From Siphonodentalium dalli (taxonomy: Eukaryota; Mollusca; Scaphopoda; Gadilida; Siphonodentaliidae): a stretch of DNA of 64,000 nt. Position numbers and translations under genes: made by a program. The DNA lies in NCBI GenBank assembly GCA_032622095.1, contig CP136066.1, forward strand, positions 202,762,978 to 202,826,977, in the 5' to 3' direction. Of the stretch, positions 23,195-34,030 are shown one piece after another; within the stretch, counting starts at the first letter, position 1, and each line of letters starts with the position of its first letter. Below the pieces are notes generated by a model. The model did not search any database. It was given only the letters and a program-made list of their open reading frames with translations, and was not told the DNA's origin.

Positions 23195-24159
23195 TTAAGG
23201 GGGAGACGCACGTTTTGCATAAATCACAGTAAATCCAGCCAGAAATGGCAAGTGATTTTCAACAAAGAATTTCTCTGGATCTATCTGGTGAAAAATCTTG
23301 AATTTTACATATGATAATTTTCATTATATATAGAATCACAGCAATTATAAAGAGACAATAACAATAATGGATTTTAATACATTTGAGAGGTTGAAAATAT
23401 TTGTTTCGTTTCTGTCCCTTTAGGTACCGAGAACTGCCAGAAATATTTATAATTTCAAACAACATGTCAACCATCAAATAGCTTATTGTCTTGACTCCAT
23501 GAGAGGAGGCTTCATTTGTATCATAATGTTGAGTTAGCTTTTTAATTGCATATTATAGCATCATACCCCAAGTATTATAATGAAGAATAAAGCAGTCACA
23601 AATATGCCAGCCCAATGAAAACAAATGTTCAAATGTGGTGCTGTCCACTCAAGCAGGGAGCAATCAACAGAAATTAGGCCACAGTGTTAAGAGATATGGT
23701 GGTCAGATTTAACTTGGTTATGAACCCATGACCCAGAACTCAACTGAGCCCAATTTTTCAATGACCAACAAGCATGGCATGACAATTCTCAATAATACAA
23801 AAATATTTATGGTAGTTGTCTTTCTGAATGAAAATAATCATTAAATATCATGAATCAAGAAAAATTAAGTCTCCTCTCATGATCTTCAGATATGATATCA
23901 TGTATATATGAAATGCACTTTCGAAAAAAATCTGTTTTACAGTAGTTCTCGGTACCTGAACACAGTGAAATTTAAAAGATTTTTCATGCCATAAAAGTAA
24001 AGTAAATGAGATTATAATAACCAAATGTCCAATGGTTCTTATGTATGGTACCACAATAATCTCTTGTACAAAATTTCACAAAGATATTCCTGATAGATTT
24101 AGAGAAAATACATTTTGAAATACCAGGAAATTTTGGCCAAACGTGCGTCTGACCCTTAA
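23195..24159 (+). mobile_element. TTAA-GGGTCAGAC element, copy 3
   Basis: TTAAGGGGGAGACGCACG ... CGTGCGTCTGACCCTTAA. It is near-identical to copy 2 along the whole length, implying recent transposition or duplication. Confidence 0.85.
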
Positions 24160-24201
24160 TCCGCTGGGAAACGGGAGCCAATGTAGCGTGAACAATGTCG
24201 G

Positions 24202-24518
24202 TTGATTGATTGATTGATTGATTGGGGTTTTATTGTCGCTTTAGCAACTAAGACCATATCACGACATTGCCAGTTTTAGTGGTGGAGGAAATCCGCACAC
24301 TTGCGACTAATCTAACAGTGATTTCAATGGCTGATAGACTCGTCAACCATGTGCGGCAAACCACCGACCATCGGCGAGTAACTGGCAACTCCACCAGATA
24401 ACGATTTCGAGTTACAAAGTCCATGATGGAAACATGTGGATTTGAACCCTTATCGCCAGAGCTGGAGGGCGAAACGGCTTGGAGTGGTACCCCTAACCGA
24501 TTGAGCCACCGAGGCCCT
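24202..24518 (-). mobile_element. Full-length tRNA-derived SINE
   Basis: On the minus strand it starts GGGCCTCGGTGGCTCAATCG. It has a Pol III A box TGGCTCAATCGG (24497-24508) and B box GGTTCAAATCC (24438-24448), as in tRNA genes. A conserved body follows (CACCACTAAAACTGGCAATG, TCTTAGTTGCTAAAG), then ACCCCAATCAATCAATCAA, an (ATCA)n tail. A perfect 13-bp target duplication, TGAACAATGTCGG, flanks it (24189-24201 and 24519-24531). It needs a LINE partner for mobility; none is visible in the window. Confidence 0.92.
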
Positions 24519-24554
24519 TGAACAATGTCGGGGTAATGTGGTATTTACGTGGGA

Positions 24555-24772
24555 TCTTACACACCACTCATATCCGCAGGTGTACTTCTAATTCTCATGA
24601 GACAAAATCTTAATTCAGCAGATTTAATACATGTGGTTACGAAGGACGAATCTCAAAATACGTTAATCAAAGCAAATTAAAATCGTGGTGACGGTAATTG
24701 TGGACCGATTTGGTAAGTAAATATTATATATCCCTGTCCATTGTGATTCGAACGTCGCAGGTGGGTGCACTG
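24555..24772 (+). repeat. Direct segmental duplication, copy B
   Basis: Counterpart of 22140-22375, with the same order of landmarks and about a dozen differences visible by eye. Confidence 0.8.
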
Positions 24773-24829
24773 TTTATTTGCGCTCTCGGTTTCTCACTCT
24801 CTAAATGCATTACAGCAAAGAACATTTGA

Positions 24830-25015
24830 AATCAGTACAATAGATCTTCACATAAGATTGATCTGACCATCACCTATATATCAAGAATGAAGCTGCATCA
24901 GCGACATTCGTCACATTCCTGAATCGGATCAGACTTCTCTTATATTGTACGTGTCATGAACTATGTGTTTTCTCAACCAATAGGTAAATTTCTAGTTCGT
25001 GTGCACGGAGTTTAT
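24830..25015 (+). repeat. Single-copy precursor of the 30-bp minisatellite
   Basis: AGAATGAAGCTGCATCAGCG, TTCCTGAATCGG, one unit of GTCATGAACTATGTGTTTTC, then AGGTAAATTTCTAGTT. The same order occurs at 27131-27590, where the middle unit has expanded to about 13 copies. Confidence 0.8.
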
Positions 25016-25243
25016 ATTGTCAGGGTGCGTTCAGACACGGGACGATTTGCCTGGCAATTTGTTGCAGAGCTACTCTTGTGATCCAAATAAACATATGGGG
25101 TTGAATAATGGTACATGGGAGGAATTCCTCAAAATTAAATAACAGTACAGATGTGAAATAATCGGGCCATTTCCAACATATTCGTAAATTTGTTTAACCC
25201 TATAAGAAACAAGAGAAGCTGCGTTAGGCCTTGTCTTATTCTT

Positions 25244-25433
25244 TTTTTTTATTCTTCTTTTTTTTAATTTATAATTTATTCATCTTTTTTGTTACAATTC
25301 GTTCAAACATTTACATAAAGTGTATATAAATATATATTTTCATCAATTGAGTTGAAGTCACAGCGGCCCGATCGAAGGGATGCGGAAAACCATGCATATA
25401 CATATAACTCTCCACATCTCCCCGAACGGGCAG
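25244..25433 (-). mobile_element. 5'-truncated retroposed fragment with 13-bp duplication
   Basis: A perfect direct repeat TTGTCTTATTCTT (25231-25243 and 25434-25446) brackets a 190-bp insert. On the minus strand the insert starts CTGCCCGTTCGGGGAGATG and ends in an A-rich tail with AATAAA-like hexamers. This fits target-primed reverse transcription of a truncated LINE or a processed transcript. No coding sequence survives. Confidence 0.8.
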
Positions 25434-25660
25434 TTGTCTTATTCTTAATAATCATTTTTGCATCACATTGAAGTTGTTTTTATATGAAAAGCAGTCATTT
25501 GAAATGAAATAAAAAAATATATAGAGACCCAAATAAGCAGCATGCAGGGATGTTTTTACTTGAAATTTAATAATAAGATATGTTTATTTGGATCCCGATA
25601 TTAGGGAAATGGATTGCAAGTTATGCACAGGAAACTGGTGATGGGATGCATATACACCAC

Positions 25661-26061
25661 CAGGGATGTGACAACATGGGGGTTTGAGGTGTCCACCCCC
25701 CCCCACATTAAACTGTATTAAACAGTTGGACATTTCATGCCTCACACATTTGACGGAAATTTGACACAACGTATTGGTTATAATTGATGTCATTGTTTGA
25801 TTACCAACCAATAATTAGTGGGGAATTTGTTGTTTTTAGACCAACAGTAGCATATTTTTCTATAATAATCACAATTTTGATCTGAAACTGCTATATGTTG
25901 AAACTTTTCAAACATTAGGGGGTGTGAGATTGAAAATGTCCAACAGTTGGGTGGTTTGAGTACCAGTTGGATAATAACAGCCCAACGGTTGTGTGCAAAT
26001 TGTATTTCACAAAAATGGGAGTTTGGTCTGGTTCAAGGGAATGGATGCAGTTGAAACCCTG
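25661..26061 (+). mobile_element. hAT-type MITE with perfect 8-bp duplication
   Basis: Starts CAGGGATGTGACAACATGGG and ends GTTGAAACCCTG. TACACCAC occurs immediately before (25653-25660) and after (26062-26069). CAGGG...CCCTG ends with an 8-bp duplication are diagnostic of hAT. Shares the GTTGGACATTTCATGCC core with copies at 12054, 15192, 31653 and 40526. Confidence 0.9.
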
Positions 26062-26329
26062 TACACCACTGTATAGTAGATAATAAGAGAGATATCTCAA
26101 TTCAAACGTGATGTACAAGTTATCATTCAAATTGAAGACACATACGCAATAATTCTTAAGTTTCTCAATCAAATGTGTTCAACGGTGTACAGCGACGAAA
26201 TTGCCTGATAATTTATCAGGACCCAATAAGCCCACGGTGGACTTATTCCCGCTATTCCGTTCGATGGCGCGGGCCACACTGAAAACACATTATAAAAAGC
26301 GTACATCTGGTAAGAGTTGCTTTATACGT

Positions 26330-26520
26330 GTTATTTTCCAGCCTGTTCTCGTGAAAATAAGCACAATGCGGGCTTATTTCATATTGAAATATTCCCATAT
26401 AGGACTGCTTTTAATACCAGCATTTAGATAGCGTATTTGAGTTACCAAATATTGGCAATATGAACTTATTTTGCGCCATTATAAAATAAGCCCGTATTGT
26501 GCTTATTATCACGGCTGCTC
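26330..26520. mobile_element. Palindromic element, CGTGAAAATAAGCACAATGC arms
   Basis: Left arm GTGAAAATAAGCACAATGCG and right arm AATAAGCCCGTATTGTGCTT are inverted over about 33 bp. A related left end (CATGAAAATAAGCTCATAT) is at 54769. Confidence 0.65.
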
Positions 26521-26562
26521 ACTCTCTCTGGTTGATCTGGCCACCACCTACCAAGAATGAAA

Positions 26563-27130
26563 CATGATTTTAATTATATAAAGTACTATATTTATAAAAC
26601 CAAAGTCGACCCCATTGAAGTATCGTTGAAAGCGTTCTTGAACGAATTAGAATGCTGATCGCATATAGAAAATACCAATGCTTTGAGAGGCCATATAGGC
26701 TGTTGAAATTTTAAGAGGAATGGGGAACTTTGACAAAAGTGTTAAACCCATAGCTAAATAAGGCAATCAAAACAATTATGATACAAAACCCAGACGCCCC
26801 CAATACAAGGAACTGGAAACAGCTACCAATCCAACACATGTTTTGTTTTAATTATATATGTTCACAAAGACTGAAATGTTACCATATGTGTTTTTGACAG
26901 TGACTGTCGAGGATATCTTTGTTTGTATATTATGTTATTTGCACATACTGATCGATATACTGTATGGTGTGCAAGGAGAGTGAATGGTGAGTGTACAAGG
27001 ACCCCGCCCCACCTGCGCCCGGTGTCATCATAATTTTTAATATTGTTTGTTTGATTGCATAAATATTTGTATGACAATATTGTATATAGTGTAAATAACT
27101 TATATAACTAAAAATATTGAAATAAAAAAA
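26563..27130. mobile_element. Probable insertion splitting a duplicated block
   Basis: In 24830-25015 the sequence runs CAAGAATGAAGCTGCATC. Here CTACCAAGAATGAA (26553) and AAATGAAGCTGCATC (27129) are about 570 bp apart. The insert is AT-rich with no recognised termini. Confidence 0.4.
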
Positions 27131-27183
27131 AATGAAGCTGCATCAACGATATTCGCCGGATTCCTGAAATATATTGTACATGT

Positions 27184-27560
27184 CATGAACCATGTGTTTT
27201 ATATGATGTCATGAACCATGTGTTTTATATTGTACATGTCATGCACCATGTGTTTTATATGGTACATGTCATGAACCATGTGTTTTATATTGTACATATC
27301 ACGAACCATGTGTTTTATATTGTACATATCATGAACCATGTGTTTTATATGGTACATGTCATGAACCATGTGTTTTATATTGTACATATCATGAACCATG
27401 TGTTTTATATTGTACATATCATTAGCCATATGTCTTATATTGTACATATCATGAACCATGTGTTTTATATTGTACATGTCATGAACCATGTGTTTTATAT
27501 TGTACATATCATGAACCATGTGTTTTATATTGTACATATCATGAACCATGTGTTTTCTCA
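27184..27560 (+). repeat. Minisatellite, 30-bp unit, about 13 copies
   Basis: Unit CATGAACCATGTGTTTTATA plus TTGTACATRT. The period is a multiple of three, so 122-codon repetitive frames are open on both strands; neither has gene features. Units differ at one or two positions. Confidence 0.95.
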
Positions 27561-27590
27561 GCCACAAGTAAATTTCTAGTTGACTGAAAT

Positions 27591-28749
27591 TATCGTTAGT
27601 CTTTGTCTACACAATGGACAATTTTCTGACAGTTTTCATGATGCCGCCCAAACGCTACGGTGTCACGGATGGGTACATTACTTTGCAAAGTAATGCATTA
27701 CCATTACATGACAATTTCTGCGTTGCAATTACCATTACTTTTAAAATGAGATTTAATGCTTTGCCATTACCATTACCATTACTTTCAGTGTGTAAGGTAT
27801 AAAATTAAAAAATAGAGACTGTGTTTGCGGTCTCTCTTTCTGTACACCTAAAATAAATGATGACAATATGTTACACCCCCCAGGAACGTTTATGTATTAT
27901 ACCACATCGTATTCTATATCTATGTATCCTATAGTTGCAGATGGATACACATCTCGGTACTCACACTTGACAATAAAAGAAACTATAAAACTCTCACATT
28001 TAAAATCAACCACACAGTAGAACTTACTCCAAACCCTGTGACAAAGTAAATTGGCTCTTTGTATCAATGGACCTTAATACTATCAACATTGTGGTGTTCC
28101 GGGATGTGAACTATAAAATTCGTATGCATGTACACCATCATATTCTACAGTATACCCTGATCAAGTTTATTGTGTGAGAAGTGATATATGTCATTCAAAA
28201 TCCAATACACGTTTGTTTTCAAATCGGAGGTAAATTTCTTCAATATTCTGCAGTTTAAAAAAAACACACAGGTGTATAAAGCATGTATTTTATACTCTCA
28301 TCGAATAGACTTGTTAAACGCAGGTATTTCAATAACTATTGTATTCAAATTTCCAGAGCACGTCGCCATTATTTCATATAAATTAAATGACTTTCCTTGA
28401 CGAAATAATTCTCGTTTATTTATCGGCGATTTCTTCGGGACGAATGAGTGTTTGTTTCATTTTTTTTTTCAATTATTTTCTATGAACCGAGACAAACATT
28501 TTTTTTGTTTATTTTAATACATTATATCACAGTTGATTAGAAACGTATCTTATTAAAGCACGTTTAAACCCACTTAATTTTAGAACCCCCATATCACAAT
28601 ATATAAAATATGCCATATTATGTACCATTTGAAAGAGGAAACTCCAAAACATTGTTTTTTTTTCAACTTATTCGATGTAATAAACTGTGAACATGTTTTT
28701 GTTGATTTATCGACGTCTGTTATGTGCTAACGTTTCTCCACAAAGTCGA
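27591..28749. other. No gene; short TTACCA repeats
   Basis: Holds CATTACCATTACCATTAC at about 27766 with AAAGTAATGCATTACC upstream. The rest is AT-rich without structure I can support. Confidence 0.45.
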
Positions 28750-28824
28750 TTATTTTCAATGGAAGGGGAATAATATCTATATATTTAGATGTTGTGTTAT
28801 TCCGCTTCCATTGAAAATAAACTA
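28750..28824. repeat. Hairpin, 75 bp
   Basis: ATTATTTTCAATGGAAGGGG pairs with TTCCATTGAAAATAAAC across an AT-rich loop. Confidence 0.65.
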
Positions 28825-29590
28825 CATTTTGAATTCTGTTGCATTATGGGAGCCATAACGGTGGAAATGATGTTATGATTTCAGCTATTTTCCATTACTC
28901 TATGGGCATCTTCTGAGACACAGGCGATCCAAATGGTGATGAATCAGAGTATTTTAATCATATTTTATGGCATAGATTGCTATTAAAACTGTATATCAAG
29001 GCACTATAAAAAATAATCGGTGACTCGAAAATTAAGTGGGTCTTTAAGTGAAAAATGTGCAACAACAGATGTTTCTCTTCTGTGTTTTTTTGTTTGTTTT
29101 TTTTTGTGTGATGAACTGTGCCTTGAAAATGAAAATAAATTTTGATATTCAGATTTAAAATTTGAACTTAATACACGATTAGCGATGTTTGCTGACAATT
29201 CACTGTAACAGTTTTGTTTATATAACAATGGTTTCAACACGCGAATTTTCTTATTGGTGTACTATCAATCATAAATGTGAGAACAAAGTTTATCTATTTC
29301 TCCCTGTTCTTCTTGTGTTTTAGACTTTTATTTTGGTTTGCACATTTACCCACCGCGAGTGATTTGTGTCCCTTTAAGTGCTTATGTTATCATGTTTTTA
29401 ATTTTACCCAACGAGTATTATGCCCGATTACTGTAGAACGTGTTTCTTCTAGGCTGACTGCTGTTAGTTCTGGTACATGTAAATAATGGGTTGCAATATT
29501 TGAACGTAAATATTTTTTTCGGATTGAAACATCGGATCGTGATGGGTAGGGATGAAAACATAGCAAATACCTTTGTTTTGTCCTAATGTC
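28825..29590. other. No supported feature
   Basis: AT-rich. Short ORFs on both strands are rich in Phe, Leu and Ser and lack splice context. Confidence 0.4.
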
Positions 29591-29990
29591 TTAACCCTTT
29601 ACCCAACAAACCGACCAAAACCGGCCAAATAAAGCTTCAACAGCCTAAAATATCTTCGGTCTGTCTCAATAGAACCATACAAATATGGATATCATTGGAA
29701 CCGGCTCCTTGACCACATTATGATAGTTACAGTTATGCCCTGTGCCAATGCATTCTCTTATATATGCGAGTCGACCATAGGTCGCCTCGCATATATAAGA
29801 GAATGCATTGGCCTAAAAAAAATCTTTTTTTAACACTTTTTACCATTTTTTCTTACATTCATTAACAATTTTATAATTTTTAATGTGATAAGCCAATGCA
29901 TTTTCTTATATATGCGAGGCGACCTATGGTCGACTCGCATATACAAGAGAATGCATTGGCACAGGGCCCTTCTGTTGGGTAAAGGGTTAA
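29591..29990. mobile_element. Composite MITE, TTAACCC-type, copy 2
   Basis: TTAACCCTTTACCCAACAAA ... TTGGGTAAAGGGTTAA with hairpins at 29744-29812 and 29892-29960. It is almost identical to 532-923 apart from a duplicated CCAAAACCGG segment at the left. Confidence 0.85.
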
Positions 29991-30521
29991 CGTGTAACAA
30001 ATATCCCCGAAAGAAGATTGGTGTCTACATCTGAGGCTATAGTGGAATTCTAAATGGTCCCCGTTAGTATGATTCTGTTTGATCGCACCCATTGATAAAA
30101 TGAGCTGATAGCTACGTTTGTGCACCAGAAATGCAGTCTTTAATTGGATGACCTCGCGACATTTCGCTAAGACAGAAGAATATTAAAGTTAAATGGGATC
30201 AGATCCCAAAAGAAAATATCACAAGGCTAGTGTAAACGCATTCATGTCGACGTTCGTAAGACATCACATACCTGGAAAGGTGCACCGACAATGACTGACT
30301 GGTGAGTCGCCGGTTGTGGAGAGCGGACAGACAAGCACACGTGGACCCAACGGTCGAAAATATCGATGATTCAATTCAATTTATTTTGCTCATCATCATG
30401 TAGAAATACAGAGAACAATATCAGATGGACTATATACATTTAAAATAATGCGTCAGTTATGTATAGTACATGTACGTGTATATATGCAATAAATTAATTG
30501 TAAGAGATATATTGAGACAAC
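29991..30521. other. No supported feature
   Basis: Mixed-composition sequence between a MITE and the exon-like island. No array or inverted repeat seen. Confidence 0.4.
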
Positions 30522-30685
30522 CCATGATGGAATGTGGTAAACTTCGTCAGTGGAAGCCTCAGGAGAGTCTAAATAGCGGAAAAACCCTTCTAATGAATAT
30601 GAACCGATGTATGGTTCGTCTTCCTTTTCCCGAGTTGAAAAGTTCTCTCGATTTAATGATGAATACATGGAGTGCACCTCATACA
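30522..30685 (-). CDS. Exon-like island, unknown protein
   Basis: On the minus strand, acceptor-like GATTATACAG precedes a phase-1 open segment: EVHSMYSSLNRENFST, REKEDEPYIGSYSLEGFF, RYLDSPEASTDEVYHIPSW. Acidic/basic balance and use of all residue classes look like real protein, and the three-way alternation is unlike flanking chance ORFs. The possible donor, TGG|GTTGTC, is weak, and the frame runs on into AT-rich sequence before a stop. No family recognised. It may be a real exon, a relic, or chance. Confidence 0.27.
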
Positions 30686-31652
30686 CTGTATAATCTCAAC
30701 CACGAATGAGCATACACTGGCTTCTTATGCCACTTTTTTTGTTGCGTATAATACTATAATGAGCAATAGGCTGTCCCAAACGCATAATATAAAATATGCG
30801 CCGGTATACGCAAAAGTGGAAACCAAGATGTCCAAACAAGGTCCAAACTCACTTACCACTGAGTACCTTTGCTTATTTGTTTTTGGCTTTGTAATGTTCA
30901 TTGAGGCCCATAATACACAGAATATATATTCAAAAATTTTACAAATGTTTTTTTTTCACAAAAATTGAAAAAACAATCTGAATTTTGAGAAAAATGTTTC
31001 ATAACATATAAATTTATGTTTACTTTGGGTAAATGTTGTCTTTATGCATGCATTTATGTTCATATTGTATACGGTAACTATTTTCTGTTGACTTGTACAT
31101 GCAAGAAACATCTAGCCCAACTGCTCAGCAGATGTTATTACGCGCGCCGCGTGTATACTGCATGGTGTCCAAATTTTTGTTTCGCCTGGGCGCTGGAGTT
31201 TACGCTGGGGGTTTTATTTATAGATATTGGGAATTTTTGGGACGGATTTAAAAGACGAACTGCGCGACCCAGATTCGTTATTTCGTTGGAATCCGGATTC
31301 CGAATCCGATTACGGGGGGCGGCGCTAATTCCCGATTCTAAGTCCGATTTTGAAATCCACGTGGTCTCCGATACTACGTTTAATGATCTCACAGCGTCAA
31401 ACATGACTCATGTATTTGACACAAGTATCATTTGTATCTTATATTTATAATGTTCATGTTTGTTGTGAAATTCATGCTTTTCTTCTATGTGTATATACAT
31501 GGCGCCTAATTAGCTGCCAATCCGACTTTATCGCATCTTTTTTTCAAGTTAAAGTGTGTTTATTGATGAGGACAAGAATTTCTAACATCTCTAGATCTCC
31601 TGAATGAAATTCCGAAGACGTTGTGGAGAAAACACGAAACTTGTCAGTTGTA
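30686..31652. other. Long plus-strand ORF judged non-coding; AATCCGGATTCC motifs
   Basis: A 144-codon plus ORF (31016-31450) overlaps GGAATCCGGATTCCGAATCC at 31288. A related motif cluster occurs at 33164-33310. The amino-acid order shows no domain and no splice sites. Confidence 0.35.
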
Positions 31653-32375
31653 CAGGAATGTGGCGACAGGGGTTGGCTGGGTGCGTCGATCCCCCCCCCC
31701 CTCCCGAACTTTGGTACAATTTTCTTAGCTGTAGTCATTCATACGTGTGGCAAATCAGGATTATCTTGACTAACTGTTCCAAGTAACGATATACGCACAA
31801 GCCAGCAAACGCAACAAACAACCCCGATTTTAAACAAATACACATACAAACGTATGACTAACTCGGGGGAGGGGGTGATCTGTATATATGTTCAACTTGT
31901 TTTGGTAGTCATGTTGCTTTACCATCAAGTACCAATTATTTATTTTTCAGTGTAATAACATATGGGAGAGGGGGTAGCCTTAAGTGATTCAGTACTTGTC
32001 CTCCAATCCCATTCTCTGTATAAACAAATGTATGTGTTATATATCATGTGTTATCTAAATTGGACAAATACATATGTTTAAACTAAACTTTGGTACATTT
32101 CCAGCAGTTGGAAATTTCATGCCTGACACAACATTGGTTGGACATTAATTTGACAGCATATATAGGTTGGAATTGTTCTCATTGTTTGATTTTTTTTCAA
32201 CCAGTAAAAGTTGGTAATTTTCCAATCTTAGGGTGTGTCAGGTTGGATATTTCCAAGGGGGTGCAAATGGAATTCTGCGAACCTGCATGTGAGTTTGATG
32301 TTTTGTTCAAGGGGGTGCAGTTGGCCGGAAATTTGATGGAGCACTCCCATGGGAAACCTCTAGCCACGTCCCTTG
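31653..32375 (+). mobile_element. hAT-type MITE with internal insertion
   Basis: Starts CAGGAATGTGGCGACAGGGG and ends AGCCACGTCCCTTG. Flanks CAGTTGTA and AACTTGTA match at 6 of 8. The family sequence GAACTTTGGTACAATTTTC is broken at about 31720 and resumes at 32083 as AACTTTGGTACATTTCCAGC. So about 370 bp appears inserted with an 11-bp AACTTTGGTAC duplication. Confidence 0.6.
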
Positions 32376-33980
32376 AACTTGTACGTGTGTTTACTTAATC
32401 AATAAATTGACTGACATTTCCACTATATAGTCCTGAGATCATAGAATAAGCTTTACAGTTGTGTTTGTGAGATTGGGAGATGCAGTCCACGTGCGATAAC
32501 AGGACCACAACATTAGCTTCATGGGCAAAGCTTTATTTTCCATCTAATGTACAGCACGTTGGCCAAAAAATGCCTGTGTTTCTGCACTATACAGTGACTA
32601 TTGTGCAAAACGACTGCATTTAACGAAACAAAACATTTTAAATGTGAAATTGCTATAAGACTAGATAGTACATACGTGTATCTGGTAATCCATCGATATC
32701 ATATAATCCTACTATTTCTTGAATAAGAAGGAACATATAATAACGAACAAAGCAGAAGACATATCCATGCAGGTTCACGTGAATTCGGTCAATTGTGACG
32801 TATCCGCCGAATTTGAAATCGACATGCGTTCGGGCGGTATTTTATGGATGGATTTATGAAATGAACATGATATGATGAAAGTGACAATGAAATTGACAAT
32901 GATTTGCTTCAAGTTCGCCATCAACCGAAGCGCTCCCCCAGCGTTGCTATCAATAACATTATTATTTGGCTAATTTCAGTAATATTCTTCCCGTTTACAC
33001 TCGATAACACAAATTTGTCTCCGCATTTAAAATTCTTTGATATAGATCGTTTATATTCTGCAATAAGTTGTACACAAGGGATGGATTCTTATGTTTGATT
33101 GTGTTATTAAACTCCGAGGTGGCGAAATCTCGGTTTGTTTACATTATGAACATTTGAGTCCGTAATCGGAATCGGAATCCGAATCTGGATTACCACGAGA
33201 TTACGATTACGGTCTGTTGGTTTACTGATTCTGGTCTGTTCGTTTACCGAACCAAGTCGTACGGGGACTAATCCATAATCTGAATCCAGATTCTGTATCC
33301 AGATTCCTACGAAATAACGACTCAGAGGCCGAGTCCGGTAAAAGGTGTAGTTGGGAATTTCAATTTCGTTTATTGTCCTTTACATTATTATATCAATAAT
33401 GTTGATTTTTGGTTTGTAACAGGCTATGTCAATTACAAATAAAATAAATGAAAAAGATAATTTGTAAGTCTTATATTTCAACTTTTATAGACATTTTTCG
33501 TTCTGCAGCCCACTGAGGGTTGTGATCGGAGACGGCCGAGTCGGTCGTCGGTTCGTTAATTAGGTGATAGTTATTATTATTATTTTAACGGAATTCTGAG
33601 TTGGTCATTCGCAAAACCAATATATTTTATCTTCTATAGTTACAATCATGGGTATATAATATATGATCTTGAGCGCGTTACCATTTCTGACATTGGTTTT
33701 CTTGTGTACAAGACTAGTGACCTGGGATTTGATTTTTCAAGATCATCTTAGGATTACAAAGGTGTCACAAGAGTAACATCACACAATAGAGTAAAATGCA
33801 CTGATAGCAAAATAGTCTTCACCCTTTTCTATACTTAATGGATGATCCCATTCAGTTATAAAAAGAATACATTGGAACGGTCTATTATTCATTTAGAGGG
33901 GTGGTCAGGTAATAAAACAAGACGACAGACAGAAAAACAGATAATTCAAGAGCAGAATTCATATTGAATTTCGTTAGTGA
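32376..33980. other. No supported gene; shared AATCGGAATCC cluster
   Basis: 33164-33310 holds several GGAATCCGAATCTGGATT-like motifs in both orientations, similar to 31280-31360. A 30-codon ORF starting MQVHVNSVNCDVSAEFEID at 32767 is noted but unsupported. Confidence 0.4.
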
Positions 33981-34030
33981 GAAATGTTCAGATAATAAGT
34001 TCAAAGTTGAACATATTATCTGAACATTTC
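33981..34030. repeat. Hairpin, GAAATGTTCAGATAATAAG family
   Basis: GAAATGTTCAGATAATAAGT pairs with ATATTATCTGAACATTTC around TTCAAAGTTGAA. Other members are at 60740-60810 and, partly, 59330-59377. Confidence 0.85.

Noticed and set aside
18118-24159. A pair of LTRs
   Set aside because: The repeated units have inverted termini with TTAA duplications, not TG...CA direct repeats with a primer-binding site, and no gag or pol lies between them.
24438-24508. A functional tRNA gene
   Set aside because: The A and B boxes belong to a SINE head that continues into a SINE body and tail with its own target duplication; no tRNA cloverleaf with an acceptor stem is apparent.
27199-27579. 122-codon ORFs on both strands
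   Set aside because: Both arise from a 30-bp tandem repeat whose period is divisible by three.
31016-31450. 144-codon plus-strand ORF
   Set aside because: No recognisable domain or splice sites; part overlaps a motif cluster shared with 33164-33310.
32767-32859. 30-codon ORF beginning MQVHVNSVNCDV
   Set aside because: Too short, with only a possible donor after GGGCG and no partner exon.
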